Assembly: GCA_022826485.1 (NCBI GenBank)
Contig: JAJDUU010000032.1
Span: forward strand, 1-53,279
DNA length: 53,279 nucleotides
Origin: Chloroflexota bacterium
GTDB taxonomy: Bacteria > Chloroflexota > UBA11872
Reading direction: 5' to 3'
Part shown: positions 23,569 through 33,150 of the stretch, in pieces
Numbering within the stretch: the first letter of the stretch is position 1
How the letters are laid out: the number at the start of each line of letters is the position of its first letter
Notes under the pieces: model-generated
Database searches by the model: none
What the model saw: the letters and a program-made list of their open reading frames with translations, nothing else
What the model was told of the DNA's origin: nothing
Made by a program: the position numbers and the translations under genes

Positions 23569-25314
23569 ATGACGCGTGACGGCAAGGTCAACGCCGGGAA
23601 GCTGAGCGACCTCGCGCCCGGCCGCTGTCACAGTCTGCGCGCCAACGGGCGCACGCTGGTGCTGGTCCGCGACGGCGACCAGGTGCACGCGCTCGACAAC
23701 CGCTGCCCCCACATGGGATTCCCGCTCGACCGCGGCAGCATCGACGACGGCATCCTGACCTGCCACTGGCACCACGCGCGCTTCGACGTGACCACCGGCG
23801 GCACGTTCGACCTGTGGGCCGACGACGCGCAGGCCTTCCCGTCCGAGGTGATCGACGGCGAGGTCTGGATCGACCTGCGGGCCGACCGTGACGAGTTGGC
23901 GCATCACCGCCGCCGTCTGCGGGACGGCCTGGAGCGGAACCTCTCGCTTGTCATCGCCAAGGCGGTCATCGGTCTGCTGGAAGCCGGCGCGGACCCGCGC
24001 GAGCCATTCCGCATCGGGCTGGAGTTCGGGGTCCGCTATCTGGCCGACGGCTGGGGGCAGGGGCTCACGGTGCTGACCTGCATGATGAACCTGCTGCCCC
24101 GCTTGCCGCGCGACGCGCACGCCCGCGCGCTGTTTCACGGACTCTCGAACGTGGCGAGCGACTGCGCCGGCGCCGCGCCCCGATTCCCCGCCGGACCGCT
24201 GCCGGACGCTCCCGCCGATCCCGCCGCGCTCAAACGCTGGTTCCGCCGCTCCGTCGAGGTCCGCGACGCCACCGGCGCCGAGCGCTGCCTGCTCACCGCC
24301 GTGCGGGCGGGCTTCGAGTCCGAAGCCTTGGCGGACATGCTCTTCGCCGCCGCCACGGATCATCGGTACCTATCCAGCGGTCACGTGCTCGACTTCACCA
24401 ACAAGGCGCTGGAAGCGCTGGACATCGCCGGCTGGGACCTCGCCGAGGGCGTGCTCGCGTCGCTGGCGCGCGGATACGCCAACGCGCAGCGCATGGAGGA
24501 GTCGAACTCCTGGCGGCGGCCGCACGACCTGGTGGCCATCCTCGAGGGCGCGTTTGTCGAAATTCCAGACGTCTCCGCGCCGGCAGGTGCGCAACCACCC
24601 TGGCCTGAACGTGCGGCGCTCATCGACACCATCCTGGGCGACGATCCTCACGCCATCGCCGCGTCGCTGACGGAGGCGCTGCGCTCCGGGATTGGCCCGG
24701 TGCAGCTTGCCGAGGCCGTGGTGCAAGCCGCGGTCACGCGGGTCGCGCGATTTCACGTCAGCAACGAGTTCGGCGACTGGGATCGCGCGCTGCACACGCT
24801 GTCGTTTGCCAATGCGGTTCGCTGCGGTCTGATGCGATCGCCCTCGCGGGAGCTGTTGCGCGGCGTCTACGACGCGGCCATGAGCGTCTACCTCGACCGC
24901 TTCCTCAACGTGCCGCCGGCGCGCGTGCCGGGTCTCAATGGCCGGTCGCCGACCACGGGCGCCGATCTGCTGCGGCAGTTGCCGGACATCCTCGACCGGC
25001 GGCAGCAGGTCGACGATGCCGCGCGTCTGGTGGTCGAGTACCGCGCCGGCGATGGGCGCGACGACGATCTGCTGGCCGGCCTGGGCGGCGCCTTGCTGCG
25101 GGAGGACCGCGACTTCCACACCATCCAGGCGGTCGAGGCCGCCATGCGGCAGTTCGCCCTGAGCGCCAGCCGGGACGACGCCACCATGGCCCTCGTGGCC
25201 GGCGCGCGCTATCTGGCCGCACACGCGCCGACGGTTCGGGCGCAGGGCCAGACATTCCAAATCGCCCAACGCCTGCACCGCGGCGAGGCGCTCTACGAGG
25301 AATCGCCCGCCTGA
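23569..25314 (+). CDS. Rieske ferredoxin domain fused to a large helical domain
   Basis: A 581-residue protein. Residues 8-105 form a Rieske [2Fe-2S] domain of the ferredoxin type, with C46-P-H48 and C65-H-W-H68 as cluster ligands. Residues about 110-575 are predicted to be mostly alpha-helical, with repeated His- and Arg-containing segments (HGLSNVASD, SGHVLDFTNKAL, RMEESNSWRRPHDL, VARFHVSNEFGDWDRALH) whose family I cannot name. No mononuclear-iron motif of ring hydroxylases is evident. It may be a self-contained oxidoreductase. ATG 23569 is supported by GGAGG at 23556-23560. Confidence 0.85.
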   Translation: MTRDGKVNAGKLSDLAPGRCHSLRANGRTLVLVRDGDQVHALDNRCPHMGFPLDRGSIDDGILTCHWHHARFDVTTGGTFDLWADDAQAFPSEVIDGEVWIDLRADRDELAHHRRRLRDGLERNLSLVIAKAVIGLLEAGADPREPFRIGLEFGVRYLADGWGQGLTVLTCMMNLLPRLPRDAHARALFHGLSNVASDCAGAAPRFPAGPLPDAPADPAALKRWFRRSVEVRDATGAERCLLTAVRAGFESEALADMLFAAATDHRYLSSGHVLDFTNKALEALDIAGWDLAEGVLASLARGYANAQRMEESNSWRRPHDLVAILEGAFVEIPDVSAPAGAQPPWPERAALIDTILGDDPHAIAASLTEALRSGIGPVQLAEAVVQAAVTRVARFHVSNEFGDWDRALHTLSFANAVRCGLMRSPSRELLRGVYDAAMSVYLDRFLNVPPARVPGLNGRSPTTGADLLRQLPDILDRRQQVDDAARLVVEYRAGDGRDDDLLAGLGGALLREDRDFHTIQAVEAAMRQFALSASRDDATMALVAGARYLAAHAPTVRAQGQTFQIAQRLHRGEALYEESPA

Positions 25315-25425
25315 CGTCGGCCCGGTGGCGGGCGGCCGCAAGCACTCGGTAGCTGGCTGCACTGGCTGAATTCGTCAATCCGGGCACGCCACCTGTCACG
25401 CCGCTGAAGGGCCGGCCTCCGGTCC

Positions 25426-25507
25426 GTCATTCCGGCGGAGGCCGGAATCCAGTCCGAGCCTGGGGCGCATCGGGCGGACGTGGACCCCGGCTTTCGCCGG
25501 GGTGACG
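25426..25507. repeat. Inverted hairpin doublet (REPIN-like)
   Basis: 25426-25452: GTCA + ATTCCGGC-GGAG-type hairpin + CCAG. 25482-25507: opposite hairpin ACCCCGGC-TTTC-GCCGGGGT + GACG. The same pair order is found at 20357-20462. It lies between convergent genes. Confidence 0.8.
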
Positions 25508-25537
25508 AGGGAGCGCCGGTGCGATGGGAGTGTGCCC

Positions 25538-25665
25538 GGTGGCCCAGGCTGCGTGCAGCCTGGGAAGGCGCCGGCCGCCACGATCATCCCACCCACCGAC
25601 TGTCATTCCGAGCGCAGCGAGGAATCTAAGGGGCAGGGAGAAGGCGCAGCGCCCTTAGATTCCTC
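25538..25665. repeat. Dispersed repeats, one with an inverted partner
   Basis: 25538-25565: GGTGGCCCAGGCTGCGTGC...CTGGGA. 25602-25629: GTCATTCCGAGCG...GGAATCTAA, whose GAGGAATCTAAG end (25619-25630) pairs perfectly with CTTAGATTCCTC at 25654-25665 across a 23-nt loop. The 393-bp gap 25315-25707 is otherwise empty. Confidence 0.8.
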
Positions 25666-25707
25666 ACGTTCGTTCGGAACGACACGGTGGTCCCGCCCGA
25701 ATGACCC

Positions 25708-26832
25708 CTATGCGGCCCCGTTCGTCGGCAGCTCGGCGAAGTCGAACAGCTTCAGCGCCGTCTCGCCCATGATCTTGCGTTTCGTCTCGGCGGGGAACGG
25801 CTTGATCATCACCTCGCGCGGGTGGTCGAAGTCGTGGTGCGGCCAGTCCGAGGCAAAGACCACGTGGTCCCGGCCGTCAATCAAGTCAATCAGCGTCACC
25901 AGGTCCTGCGGCCGCTCCGGCTCCTCGACCGGCTGCGTGCAGAAGTAGAACTCGCGGATGTAGTGGCTGGGGGGCTTCGTGAGCAACGGCGCCTGGTGTC
26001 GCAGCTCGTGGTACTCCTTGTCGAGGTGCCACAGGACGTAGGGCACCCACGACACGCCGCCTTCCGTGAACACCACGTTCAGATCCGGGAAGCGCACCGG
26101 CATGCCGGTCTCGATCATGCTGAAGATGTTGCCCATCAGCGCGAACCCATGCTCCACCGAGTGGCGCCCCAGCTGTGTGGCGAACTGCTCGGTGTTGAAG
26201 GGGAAGTTCGTGTGCAGGATCCCGCCGACGCTGTGCAGCATTACGGGGCAGTTGGTTTCCTGGGCCGCCTCGTAGATGGGGTCGTACATGGTGTGGCCCC
26301 ACAGGGGGCGAACGGCGCAGGTCGGCAGGAACACGCCGACAAAGCCCTTGCGTGAGCCGTATTTGCGAATCTCGCGCGCGGCGTCCTCGGGGTCTTGCGG
26401 TGCGGCGAGGACGGTGCCGTAAAGCCCCCGTGCCGGGTCCACCCAGTTCTCGGCCAGCCAGGCGTTGAAGGCCCGGGCCACCGCCGCCGCGAAATCGGCC
26501 TGCGGTATCACGGCCATCCGCAGCAAGAAGTCGGGGAACAGAATCCCGATGTCGATGGACATGGCGTCCAGGTCTTCGCGCATCTGGTCGGCGGTCGCCA
26601 CCGTGCGGTGGGTCAGGCCGCGTCCCGGCACCGGCAGGTCGAAGGGCGTGCTAGGCGCGTATCCCGGCGCCTCCAGGTAGCGGCGCGGCACGGTGCCCAG
26701 GTGTTCCAGGGCCACACGCCACGGTTCGTCGCAATAGGGCGCCAGCGCCTCGGGAGGATCGTTGGCATGCACGTCGCAGTCGACGATGACGAGGTCGTTG
26801 ACCGTGAGTGGACGTTCGCGCTGGGCCGCCAT
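25708..26832 (-). CDS. Amidohydrolase-related (ACMSD-like) metal-dependent hydrolase
   Basis: A 374-residue TIM-barrel protein of the amidohydrolase-2 family, which contains decarboxylases and lactonases. The first strand reads VIVDCDVHAND, a D-x-D-x-H variant of the metal motif; later strands show VMLHSVGG and FASDWPHHDFD with the conserved Asp. The substrate is unknown. It is distinct from the pair at 34759 and 36925. Downstream of the MMPL/glycosidase genes on the same strand, with a 32-bp gap to the latter. Confidence 0.82.
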   Translation of the reverse strand: MAAQRERPLTVNDLVIVDCDVHANDPPEALAPYCDEPWRVALEHLGTVPRRYLEAPGYAPSTPFDLPVPGRGLTHRTVATADQMREDLDAMSIDIGILFPDFLLRMAVIPQADFAAAVARAFNAWLAENWVDPARGLYGTVLAAPQDPEDAAREIRKYGSRKGFVGVFLPTCAVRPLWGHTMYDPIYEAAQETNCPVMLHSVGGILHTNFPFNTEQFATQLGRHSVEHGFALMGNIFSMIETGMPVRFPDLNVVFTEGGVSWVPYVLWHLDKEYHELRHQAPLLTKPPSHYIREFYFCTQPVEEPERPQDLVTLIDLIDGRDHVVFASDWPHHDFDHPREVMIKPFPAETKRKIMGETALKLFDFAELPTNGAA

Positions 26833-26864
26833 GTGCGTGCTCGATGGACTGCGTGAGGCAGATT

Positions 26865-29123
26865 CTAGCGTGACGCCGTCGGTGCGTTGGCGATCGCGGG
26901 AATCGTCCGGTACTCCACGGTTTCCGGGATTTGCGGGTCGGTCGTCAGCGTGACGTCATCGGGATAGCGCGCCACGTGCGTGCCGCCGCCAACCCAGGCC
27001 CAGTTCTTGCCATACGCGTTGAATGTCTGACGCGGCGCGGCGAGCGTGAGTTGGTGTGAGCCGACGTCGAGTGTCCGCTCGTTGCCGACGTGATCGGAGA
27101 GGTGGATGGCGTCATTGGGCGGCTCATCACCGGCGCTGAAAGTAAGCGTCAGGTCCATCGGTTCGCGCCGGCGGTTGTAGAACACGCTGGTGATGAATCC
27201 CGGACCCGGTAGATCGATTCGGACTGGCCCGGCGTACCCGTTGGCCGCGCGCTCGCCCCGAATGTCCGGGCGCTTCGTGCGGTCGGGATGCTGCCGGGTC
27301 ACATGCGACATGTAGCGCACGGCCACGCGCGCCCCTTGCCCAGAGCTCTGTGACAGCGGGAAGTCGATCAGCTTGTGCAGCGCCAGCTTGTCGGCGCCGC
27401 CGACCAACGCATTCGCCACGGCCTGAATGATGAAGTGCGCCACGTCCGTGGCGTCGAAGTACGCGCCGAGCCCGGGATCGTCTTGCAGTCCCATCTCCAT
27501 CACGATGAGCTGCCGCTCGCCGGCCAGTGGGTCCGGTGCGCCGACCGTGTCCGAGAGGTTGTCGAGCGCCGCGCGGTAGTTGGCGACCATCTCGTACATC
27601 CGTTCGGGCTCCTTGTGCAGCGCCAGGGAGACGTCGTGGAACGAGAAGTTCTTGGCGACCAGGTCCTCGCGGTTCGTTTGCCCAGCCAGGAAGCTCACCC
27701 AGCCGTCCCAAAACTGCATTTGCCGCGGCGTGTTGTCGCAGCTTCGGTCCACCACGCCGAGAGAGGGAAAGATCAGGCGCGCTTCGGGGTCGGCGGCGAT
27801 CATGGCCTCGTAGGCCACTTGCACCAGGCGGTAGAGCAGGCGCTCGCGCTCGGCGTCGTCGATCTCGTTCGCGGCGGACGCACCCGAGCCACCGGTGCGG
27901 TCCACCCAGCGCTGGTGAGCTTCGCCGCCCCACGCATAGCCCGGCATCCGCGGGCGACAGATGTCCGGCTCGTTCGACGGGATCCAGTGTGAGATCGGAT
28001 TCAGACGCGCCGGCGACGCGTCGGCTGAGTCTGGCAGCGGCCGACGGCTTTCGACCACGCCGCGGACGAACCGGCCGAAGTGGTTCGACGCATGATCGGC
28101 CGGCAGGTCCAATCCGTTGGGCGGATTGAACTTCGCGGGCTCGGACGGCCCACCGCCCGCGTACGCCGGCGTGAATTGGAGCAGCCCGACGACTTCCTTG
28201 TTCACGCGGAAGTTGCGGTCGGTGGCGATGGTGGGCAGCGCGGCGTCGCTGTACGCCTCCATGGCGCTCCAGATGAACTGCTCGCGGTTCCACCACAGTC
28301 CCAGCCGGTTCATGTGGTTCACGCCGGCGCCGACGCCCTGCTCGCTCGCCAGGGTGCAGCCGAAGCCGCGGTCGATTCCCTTGCGCGTGCCCGCCAGGTC
28401 GTCCGAAATGCCGGTCGCCTCATCCGACACGGCAAACTCCTCGGGAACGAGGGCGGCGCTGGGCAGGCGGCTGGGCCGACCCGCGAAATACGCCTTATAG
28501 CGCTGCCCCAGCACGCCAACTCGAACCTGCCCGCCCACGTGCTCGAGGCCAAGATTGGCGAAGAGGTTGCGAACCTTGCCGGCAAATTGGCGCGGCTGGG
28601 AACGCGCCGCGCCTGGTTGCAGGGCGGGATTGGCCGTGATGAAGTCCTGGATCGCCGAGGCAACCGCCGTCGCCTGGCTGTATCGGGGCCAGCCGTCGAA
28701 TTCGAGCTTGGTCGCGTTCGTGAAACTGTTCGAAACGGCCGGTCCTGTGACGATCAGGTCCACGATCGGAGCCAGCCGGGGTGCACCGTCGGTTCGCGGC
28801 TGCACGAACATGGCGCAGGCGAAGAGCTGATACCAGTTGTCGGCGTCCTGCCACACGCGGCTCATCGGCGGGCCGTACCAGGCGTGCCCGCCGGCTGCGT
28901 CGAAGAGCGACCAGAACGCCGGCCCGCTCGGGTCGTCGCGGACATAGAAGCCCGACAGCCCGCCGTCGACCGGGAAGAACGCCCCGTCGGTGGTCTCGAT
29001 CGCGTTCGCCGGGAGCAGTTGCTCCGCGCCGAAGGCCAGCGTCGGCACCGTGATGCGGGCAACGCCGCCCGCGGCCAGGGCCGCCATGGCGGCGAGCAGC
29101 CGACGCCGGTTCAGGGCGGCCAC
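26865..29123 (-). CDS. Secreted putative glycosidase with clan GH-A-like residues
   Basis: A 752-residue exported protein. A Tat-like signal (NRRRLLAAMAALAAGG) is followed by an N-terminal domain (about 45-130) with GGHAWYGPPMS and YQLF, like a domain common in Chloroflexota secreted proteins. About 260-620 may be a TIM barrel: HWIPSNEPD places E385 like the acid/base of clan GH-A, and IVMEMG places E543 like the nucleophile. The last about 110 residues look beta-rich. The family is not recognised, so the glycosidase call is inference. GTG 29123 is the start. Thirteen bases downstream of the MMPL transporter, probably one operon. Confidence 0.55.
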   Translation of the reverse strand: MAALNRRRLLAAMAALAAGGVARITVPTLAFGAEQLLPANAIETTDGAFFPVDGGLSGFYVRDDPSGPAFWSLFDAAGGHAWYGPPMSRVWQDADNWYQLFACAMFVQPRTDGAPRLAPIVDLIVTGPAVSNSFTNATKLEFDGWPRYSQATAVASAIQDFITANPALQPGAARSQPRQFAGKVRNLFANLGLEHVGGQVRVGVLGQRYKAYFAGRPSRLPSAALVPEEFAVSDEATGISDDLAGTRKGIDRGFGCTLASEQGVGAGVNHMNRLGLWWNREQFIWSAMEAYSDAALPTIATDRNFRVNKEVVGLLQFTPAYAGGGPSEPAKFNPPNGLDLPADHASNHFGRFVRGVVESRRPLPDSADASPARLNPISHWIPSNEPDICRPRMPGYAWGGEAHQRWVDRTGGSGASAANEIDDAERERLLYRLVQVAYEAMIAADPEARLIFPSLGVVDRSCDNTPRQMQFWDGWVSFLAGQTNREDLVAKNFSFHDVSLALHKEPERMYEMVANYRAALDNLSDTVGAPDPLAGERQLIVMEMGLQDDPGLGAYFDATDVAHFIIQAVANALVGGADKLALHKLIDFPLSQSSGQGARVAVRYMSHVTRQHPDRTKRPDIRGERAANGYAGPVRIDLPGPGFITSVFYNRRREPMDLTLTFSAGDEPPNDAIHLSDHVGNERTLDVGSHQLTLAAPRQTFNAYGKNWAWVGGGTHVARYPDDVTLTTDPQIPETVEYRTIPAIANAPTASR

Positions 29124-29135
29124 GTGACCCGGCGC

Positions 29136-31481
29136 CTAGTGCGCGACTCCGGCGCCGTCGCTTGGTTGTTCCGCGGTCCGCATCCGCACCGGCCACCAGT
29201 TCCAGCGTCGCAGCAAGAGCACCAGGCTGGGCACGAACAGCGCGCGCACCACGAAGGTATCGAGCAGGACGCCCAGCATGACCGCGAATCCCAGTTGGAA
29301 GATGTCGCGCAGGGGCAGCGTGGTCAGAATCGAAAACGTGCCGGCCAGGATCAGGCCCGCCGAAGTGATTACGCCTCCGGTGCGCGCCACGGCCATGCGC
29401 GTGCCTTCGACCAGACCCCGTGCCCGAATCTCCTCTCGGACGCGCGTCATGATCAGGATGTTGTAGTCGGCTCCCAGCGCGGCCAGGAAGATGAACATCC
29501 AGACGGCGTTCTGATACCCCACGCCGGGATGCCCCATCAGGTTCTGGAAGATGACCACCGATATCCCCAGCGCGGAGAGAAAGCTCAGCAGCACGCTCCC
29601 GATCAGATAGGTCGCGGCCACCAGGCTGCGGAGCAGCAGCAGCAGGATGACCCAGATCAGGACGACCACGATGGGGCCGACGAACCTGACGTCGGTGTTC
29701 ACCGCGGCCCAGGCGTCGGTTTGCAGCGCGGTTGGGCCGCCCACCAGGACCTCGGCGTCGTCCAGGCTGGCGCCTTCGACCGCACTCCGCGCGGCCGCGC
29801 GAACTTCGTCGATGCGCTCAATGGCCGGGATGCCGTAGGGATCGTCGCCCATCACCACGTCCAGCCGGGCGGTGGTGCCGTCAGGTGAGAGGAAGCGGCG
29901 CGCGGCAAGCAGCGCCTCCATGACCGCCTGCGTCCGCGGGTCGGCGTTGGCCGGAGGCGCAGCCGCCAGCGCGCCGGATGGAGGGCCGGCTTGGAGGAGC
30001 CCGGGGGGCAGGCTGGCGACGGCCGCCTGCAGCACGGCCGGATCCACCGTCGGCGGTTCGCCCGTGGGTCGCGTGGGCCCGCTCACCCGTGTGACGCCCG
30101 GTATCTCGGCGACGGCCTGGCTCACGCGGTCGACGGCCACCAGGCTCGCCAGCACGTTGTCAGTGGTCAGATAGACACTCGTGGGCGCCAGGTCGCCGGC
30201 GCCGAAAGCGTCGTCCATGATCTGGGCGCCGATCTTGGACTCGGCGCTGTCCGGAAAGCCGTCGATAAAGCTGAAGTTCGGCGTGATGGTCGGCGTGCCC
30301 GCGGCCATCGCCACCAGCAGCACGAACGTCGCCGTGAAGGTGGCGACCGGACGGCGCGTCACGAAGTCGGCCACGCGCGACCAGATCGGGGAGTGCTCGG
30401 CGCCGGTCACCTGCATGCGGCCGGGCCAGAAGGCGACCCGTCCCAGCAGCACCGCCATGGCGGGGATGAGCGAGAGCCCGCTGAGCAGCATCAGGAAGAT
30501 CGCCAGCGCGAGCACCGGCCCCATGGTTTGGAACGAGCCGAAGGTGGCGAGTAGCAGCGCCAGCATCGCCGCGATCGTCGTGCCTGCGCTCGACGCAATC
30601 GCCGGACCCACCCGGCGCAGCGCCACCTGCATGGCCCGCCAGCGATCCGGCTGCTGCCGCAGTTCCTCGCGGTAGCGCGCCACGATGAAGAGCGTGAAAT
30701 CGGTGCCCGCTCCAAACATGAGCACCGACATCAACGCCGTCACCTGGCTATTGAGCACCAGGCCGGCGTTGGCCGCCAGGGTCGCGACCAGGCCCTGGGC
30801 AACGACCAGCGTCCATCCCACCCCGGCCAGCGGGAGCAACGCCAATGCCGGCGAGCGATAGATGAGCAAGAGCAGTGTCAAGACCAGCAACACCGTGAAC
30901 AGCGTCACGCGGAAGTCGATCTCGGAGAACACCTCGACGGCGTCGGAGACGATCCCCGCGGGACCCGTGATTGCGACGGTGAGGCCCGCCTCGGCCGTGC
31001 CGTCGCTCACCTGGCCGCGAATCCAGCGAAGGGTTTCGTGAAAGGTCTCTTCCGCCGGCGAGCCCCTGATCGTCACGATCGTCGTCACGGTGGTTCCGTC
31101 CGGCGCCAGCAGCGAGCTCGCCGCCAGCGGCGACGAGTTGCTCAGCGCGAGCACGTTTTGGATGTCGGATGGTGCGTCGGCGGCTTGCAGCGCCTCATCC
31201 ACACCGGCCACGACGGCCAGATCCGAGTCGGACAATCCTTCCGGTCGATGGAAGACGATGATTGCCGGGATGCCCAGCCCGCGCGGGAACTTCTCGCGGA
31301 CCAGTTGGACGACGCGGAGCGACTCCGAGCCGTCCGGGAGGAAGTTTTCCTGGTCGTTGGTGGTGACGTCGGTAAGCGGCGGCGCCGTGACGACGATGGC
31401 GGCGCCGACGACGACCCAGACAGCGATTACCACCGCCGCCCGCCGCCAATTGGTGGCAAAGCTCGCAATAAGCCCGAACAT
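29136..31481 (-). CDS. MMPL/RND-superfamily membrane transporter
   Basis: A 781-residue protein with twelve predicted transmembrane helices in two halves, each after a large extracytoplasmic loop. The diagnostic motif GAGTDFTLFIVARYREEL occurs in the first half and LGADYNILIMTRVREEI in the second, carrying the proton-relay Asp. Proton-driven export of lipids or hydrophobic compounds is the usual role of actinobacterial relatives. It is first in an apparent operon with the secreted putative glycosidase, an unusual pairing. Confidence 0.93.
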   Translation of the reverse strand: MFGLIASFATNWRRAAVVIAVWVVVGAAIVVTAPPLTDVTTNDQENFLPDGSESLRVVQLVREKFPRGLGIPAIIVFHRPEGLSDSDLAVVAGVDEALQAADAPSDIQNVLALSNSSPLAASSLLAPDGTTVTTIVTIRGSPAEETFHETLRWIRGQVSDGTAEAGLTVAITGPAGIVSDAVEVFSEIDFRVTLFTVLLVLTLLLLIYRSPALALLPLAGVGWTLVVAQGLVATLAANAGLVLNSQVTALMSVLMFGAGTDFTLFIVARYREELRQQPDRWRAMQVALRRVGPAIASSAGTTIAAMLALLLATFGSFQTMGPVLALAIFLMLLSGLSLIPAMAVLLGRVAFWPGRMQVTGAEHSPIWSRVADFVTRRPVATFTATFVLLVAMAAGTPTITPNFSFIDGFPDSAESKIGAQIMDDAFGAGDLAPTSVYLTTDNVLASLVAVDRVSQAVAEIPGVTRVSGPTRPTGEPPTVDPAVLQAAVASLPPGLLQAGPPSGALAAAPPANADPRTQAVMEALLAARRFLSPDGTTARLDVVMGDDPYGIPAIERIDEVRAAARSAVEGASLDDAEVLVGGPTALQTDAWAAVNTDVRFVGPIVVVLIWVILLLLLRSLVAATYLIGSVLLSFLSALGISVVIFQNLMGHPGVGYQNAVWMFIFLAALGADYNILIMTRVREEIRARGLVEGTRMAVARTGGVITSAGLILAGTFSILTTLPLRDIFQLGFAVMLGVLLDTFVVRALFVPSLVLLLRRWNWWPVRMRTAEQPSDGAGVAH

Positions 31482-32001
31482 CTAGGGCAACCCTATGTCG
31501 CTGGTATTCGCTGGATTGTGAACTAATGTACGAAGCCTGACCGGCCCCGTCTTCCGCACGACGCCGCGACATCGGAGAATCGACGTATGGGTGAGTCGTC
31601 CGGGCCGCCATGCAAACCGCGTTGTCCCGCTACGCCAGTCGGCCGGCGCGCGGGGCAGCGCTGGCCACTGTCCTTCGTCAGTCCGGCGAAAAGCCTGCCC
31701 CGTACTCGATACGGGGCCGGAATCCAGTCCGAGTTGCGCCGGCGACTCACCTCCGTCATTCCCGCGAAGGCGGGAATCCAGACTCGATTGCGCAAAATGC
31801 TTGGGCTCCTCGTCGACCCCATCGGCCCCGGTCGCGCCGGCGCCCCGCCCTCCGGGCCACGGCCGCACGTCCCCGTGCGGGGCGCCTGGGAATCCGCCTG
31901 CGGCTGGGAAGCGCGCTGGAACGTCTGGCTCGCCAGTCCCTCCAGCCCCATGTGGCGCGGCGACGGGGAGCAATCCCACCGCCGCTAGACCCGGCCGACC
32001 G
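31482..32001. other. Gene-free gap with two repeat copies
   Basis: No credible gene. It holds a nested-hairpin repeat at 31677-31727 (GTCAGTCCGGC...GGAATCCAG) and a simple hairpin at 31755-31781 (ATTCCCGC-GAAG-GCGGGAAT). The promoter of the MMPL gene should lie just above 31481 but I see no clear hexamers. Confidence 0.6.
31677..31781. repeat. Nested hairpin repeat followed by a simple hairpin repeat
   Basis: Same family as 20357, 22263, 25426 and 42352. The second copy (31755-31781) differs from the 42352 copy at paired positions on both arms, so pairing is kept. Confidence 0.8.
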
Positions 32002-33048
32002 TCAGCCGATGTCCAGCCCGAGGGACGCGGCGCTGTCTACCAGGTCCTGCCACACGTCGTCGTGCAGTGGAATGCCGTCCCGCTCGCGCTCCAGGCGGGT
32101 GCGCGCCTCCAGGTCGCCGGGCGCCAGCACCTCGCTATACCCCGGCGCGGGCTCAGCCGCGTGGACCTGATCCACCAGCCCCCTCGCGCCACTCATGTAG
32201 GTGTCCATATCGCGGAATAAGTCGGCCCGCGCGAACAGCATCGTCACGCCCTGGTGCCGCATGATGTCGCCCCCGCGCACCTCTTCGGCGTAGTCGTCCG
32301 AGCCTGAGAAGATGCGCCCGAGAAACTCGGCCGCCATCATCAGCGCGTAGCCCTTGTGCGCCCCAAAGGGAATGTGGGCACCGCCGTCGAAGAATGCCTG
32401 CGGGTCGGTTGTCGGATTCCCGTCCGCATCCACGATGCTGCCCGGCGGCAGCGTCTCGCCGCGCAGCTGGGCGTTGACGACCTTCACCCCCGAGAGCGCC
32501 GTGGTGGCGAAGTCGAACATCATCGGGGGCGCGCCCGCGACGGGAAAGCCCATGGCGATCGGGTTGGTGTGCAGCACGCGCGTGCGGCTGCCGTAGGGCA
32601 CCGTCTGCGGGTCGACGGCGCCGAAGCCGCCGGCGCACACCAGCGAAACCAGCCCCTCCGACGCCGCCATCTCGACGTAGTGCCCCAGCCGCCCGATGTG
32701 GTGCGACTGCACCAGCGAAACCAGTGCCAGGCCGGACGCATAAGCCTTACGGATGCCGAGGTCGGCCCCGTACCTCGCCGCCACCTGCCCAAAGGTCCAG
32801 TTGCCGGTGACCAGCGCCCCGCCGTCAAGCTCCTTCAGGGTCTCGGGTCGCGCGCGCGGCAGCAGCTGGTCGGCCCTGATCGCGTCGACATATCCCGAAA
32901 GCTGCGTGACTCCGTGCGTGACGACGCCGCTCATGTCGGCGATGACCAGATGGTTGGCGACATCCGCCGCGTTCTCGCTTGATGCGCCGGCGGCGCCCAG
33001 GATGTCGAGCACGATCCGCCGCAGCTCGCCCGCTTGTTTCGTGACCAT
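32002..33048 (-). CDS. Ldh2-family malate/lactate-type dehydrogenase
   Basis: A 348-residue NAD(P)-dependent oxidoreductase of the type-2 malate/L-lactate dehydrogenase family (ComC, YlbC, YbiC relatives). Seen: VVTHGVTQLSGYV, the active-site His in SHHIGRLGHYVEMA (H116/H117), ANPIA-like LHTNPIAMGFPV, and FGAHKGYALMM. It oxidises a 2-hydroxy acid or reduces an imine or keto acid. ATG 33048 is preferred, with GAGG eight bases upstream. It is 102 bp downstream of the binding-protein gene on the same strand. Confidence 0.9.
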   Translation of the reverse strand: MVTKQAGELRRIVLDILGAAGASSENAADVANHLVIADMSGVVTHGVTQLSGYVDAIRADQLLPRARPETLKELDGGALVTGNWTFGQVAARYGADLGIRKAYASGLALVSLVQSHHIGRLGHYVEMAASEGLVSLVCAGGFGAVDPQTVPYGSRTRVLHTNPIAMGFPVAGAPPMMFDFATTALSGVKVVNAQLRGETLPPGSIVDADGNPTTDPQAFFDGGAHIPFGAHKGYALMMAAEFLGRIFSGSDDYAEEVRGGDIMRHQGVTMLFARADLFRDMDTYMSGARGLVDQVHAAEPAPGYSEVLAPGDLEARTRLERERDGIPLHDDVWQDLVDSAASLGLDIG

Positions 33049-33150
33049 GGCTTCGCCCTCGCTCCCGCGCCCGCAACGTCGGCTCGCTGCCGATGGTGCG
33101 CGATGCACTGCCCGGCCGCCACTCCACCATCGACGCCCGCCAAGCCGGCG

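Noticed and set aside
28080-29888. Long plus-strand open frame (602 codons)
   Set aside because: Antisense to the secreted putative glycosidase and MMPL genes; composition is that of a shadow frame.
31591-32220. Possible gene in the 31.5-32.0 kb gap
   Set aside because: The frames run through repeat elements and into the antisense of the Ldh2-type gene; no start signal or domain.
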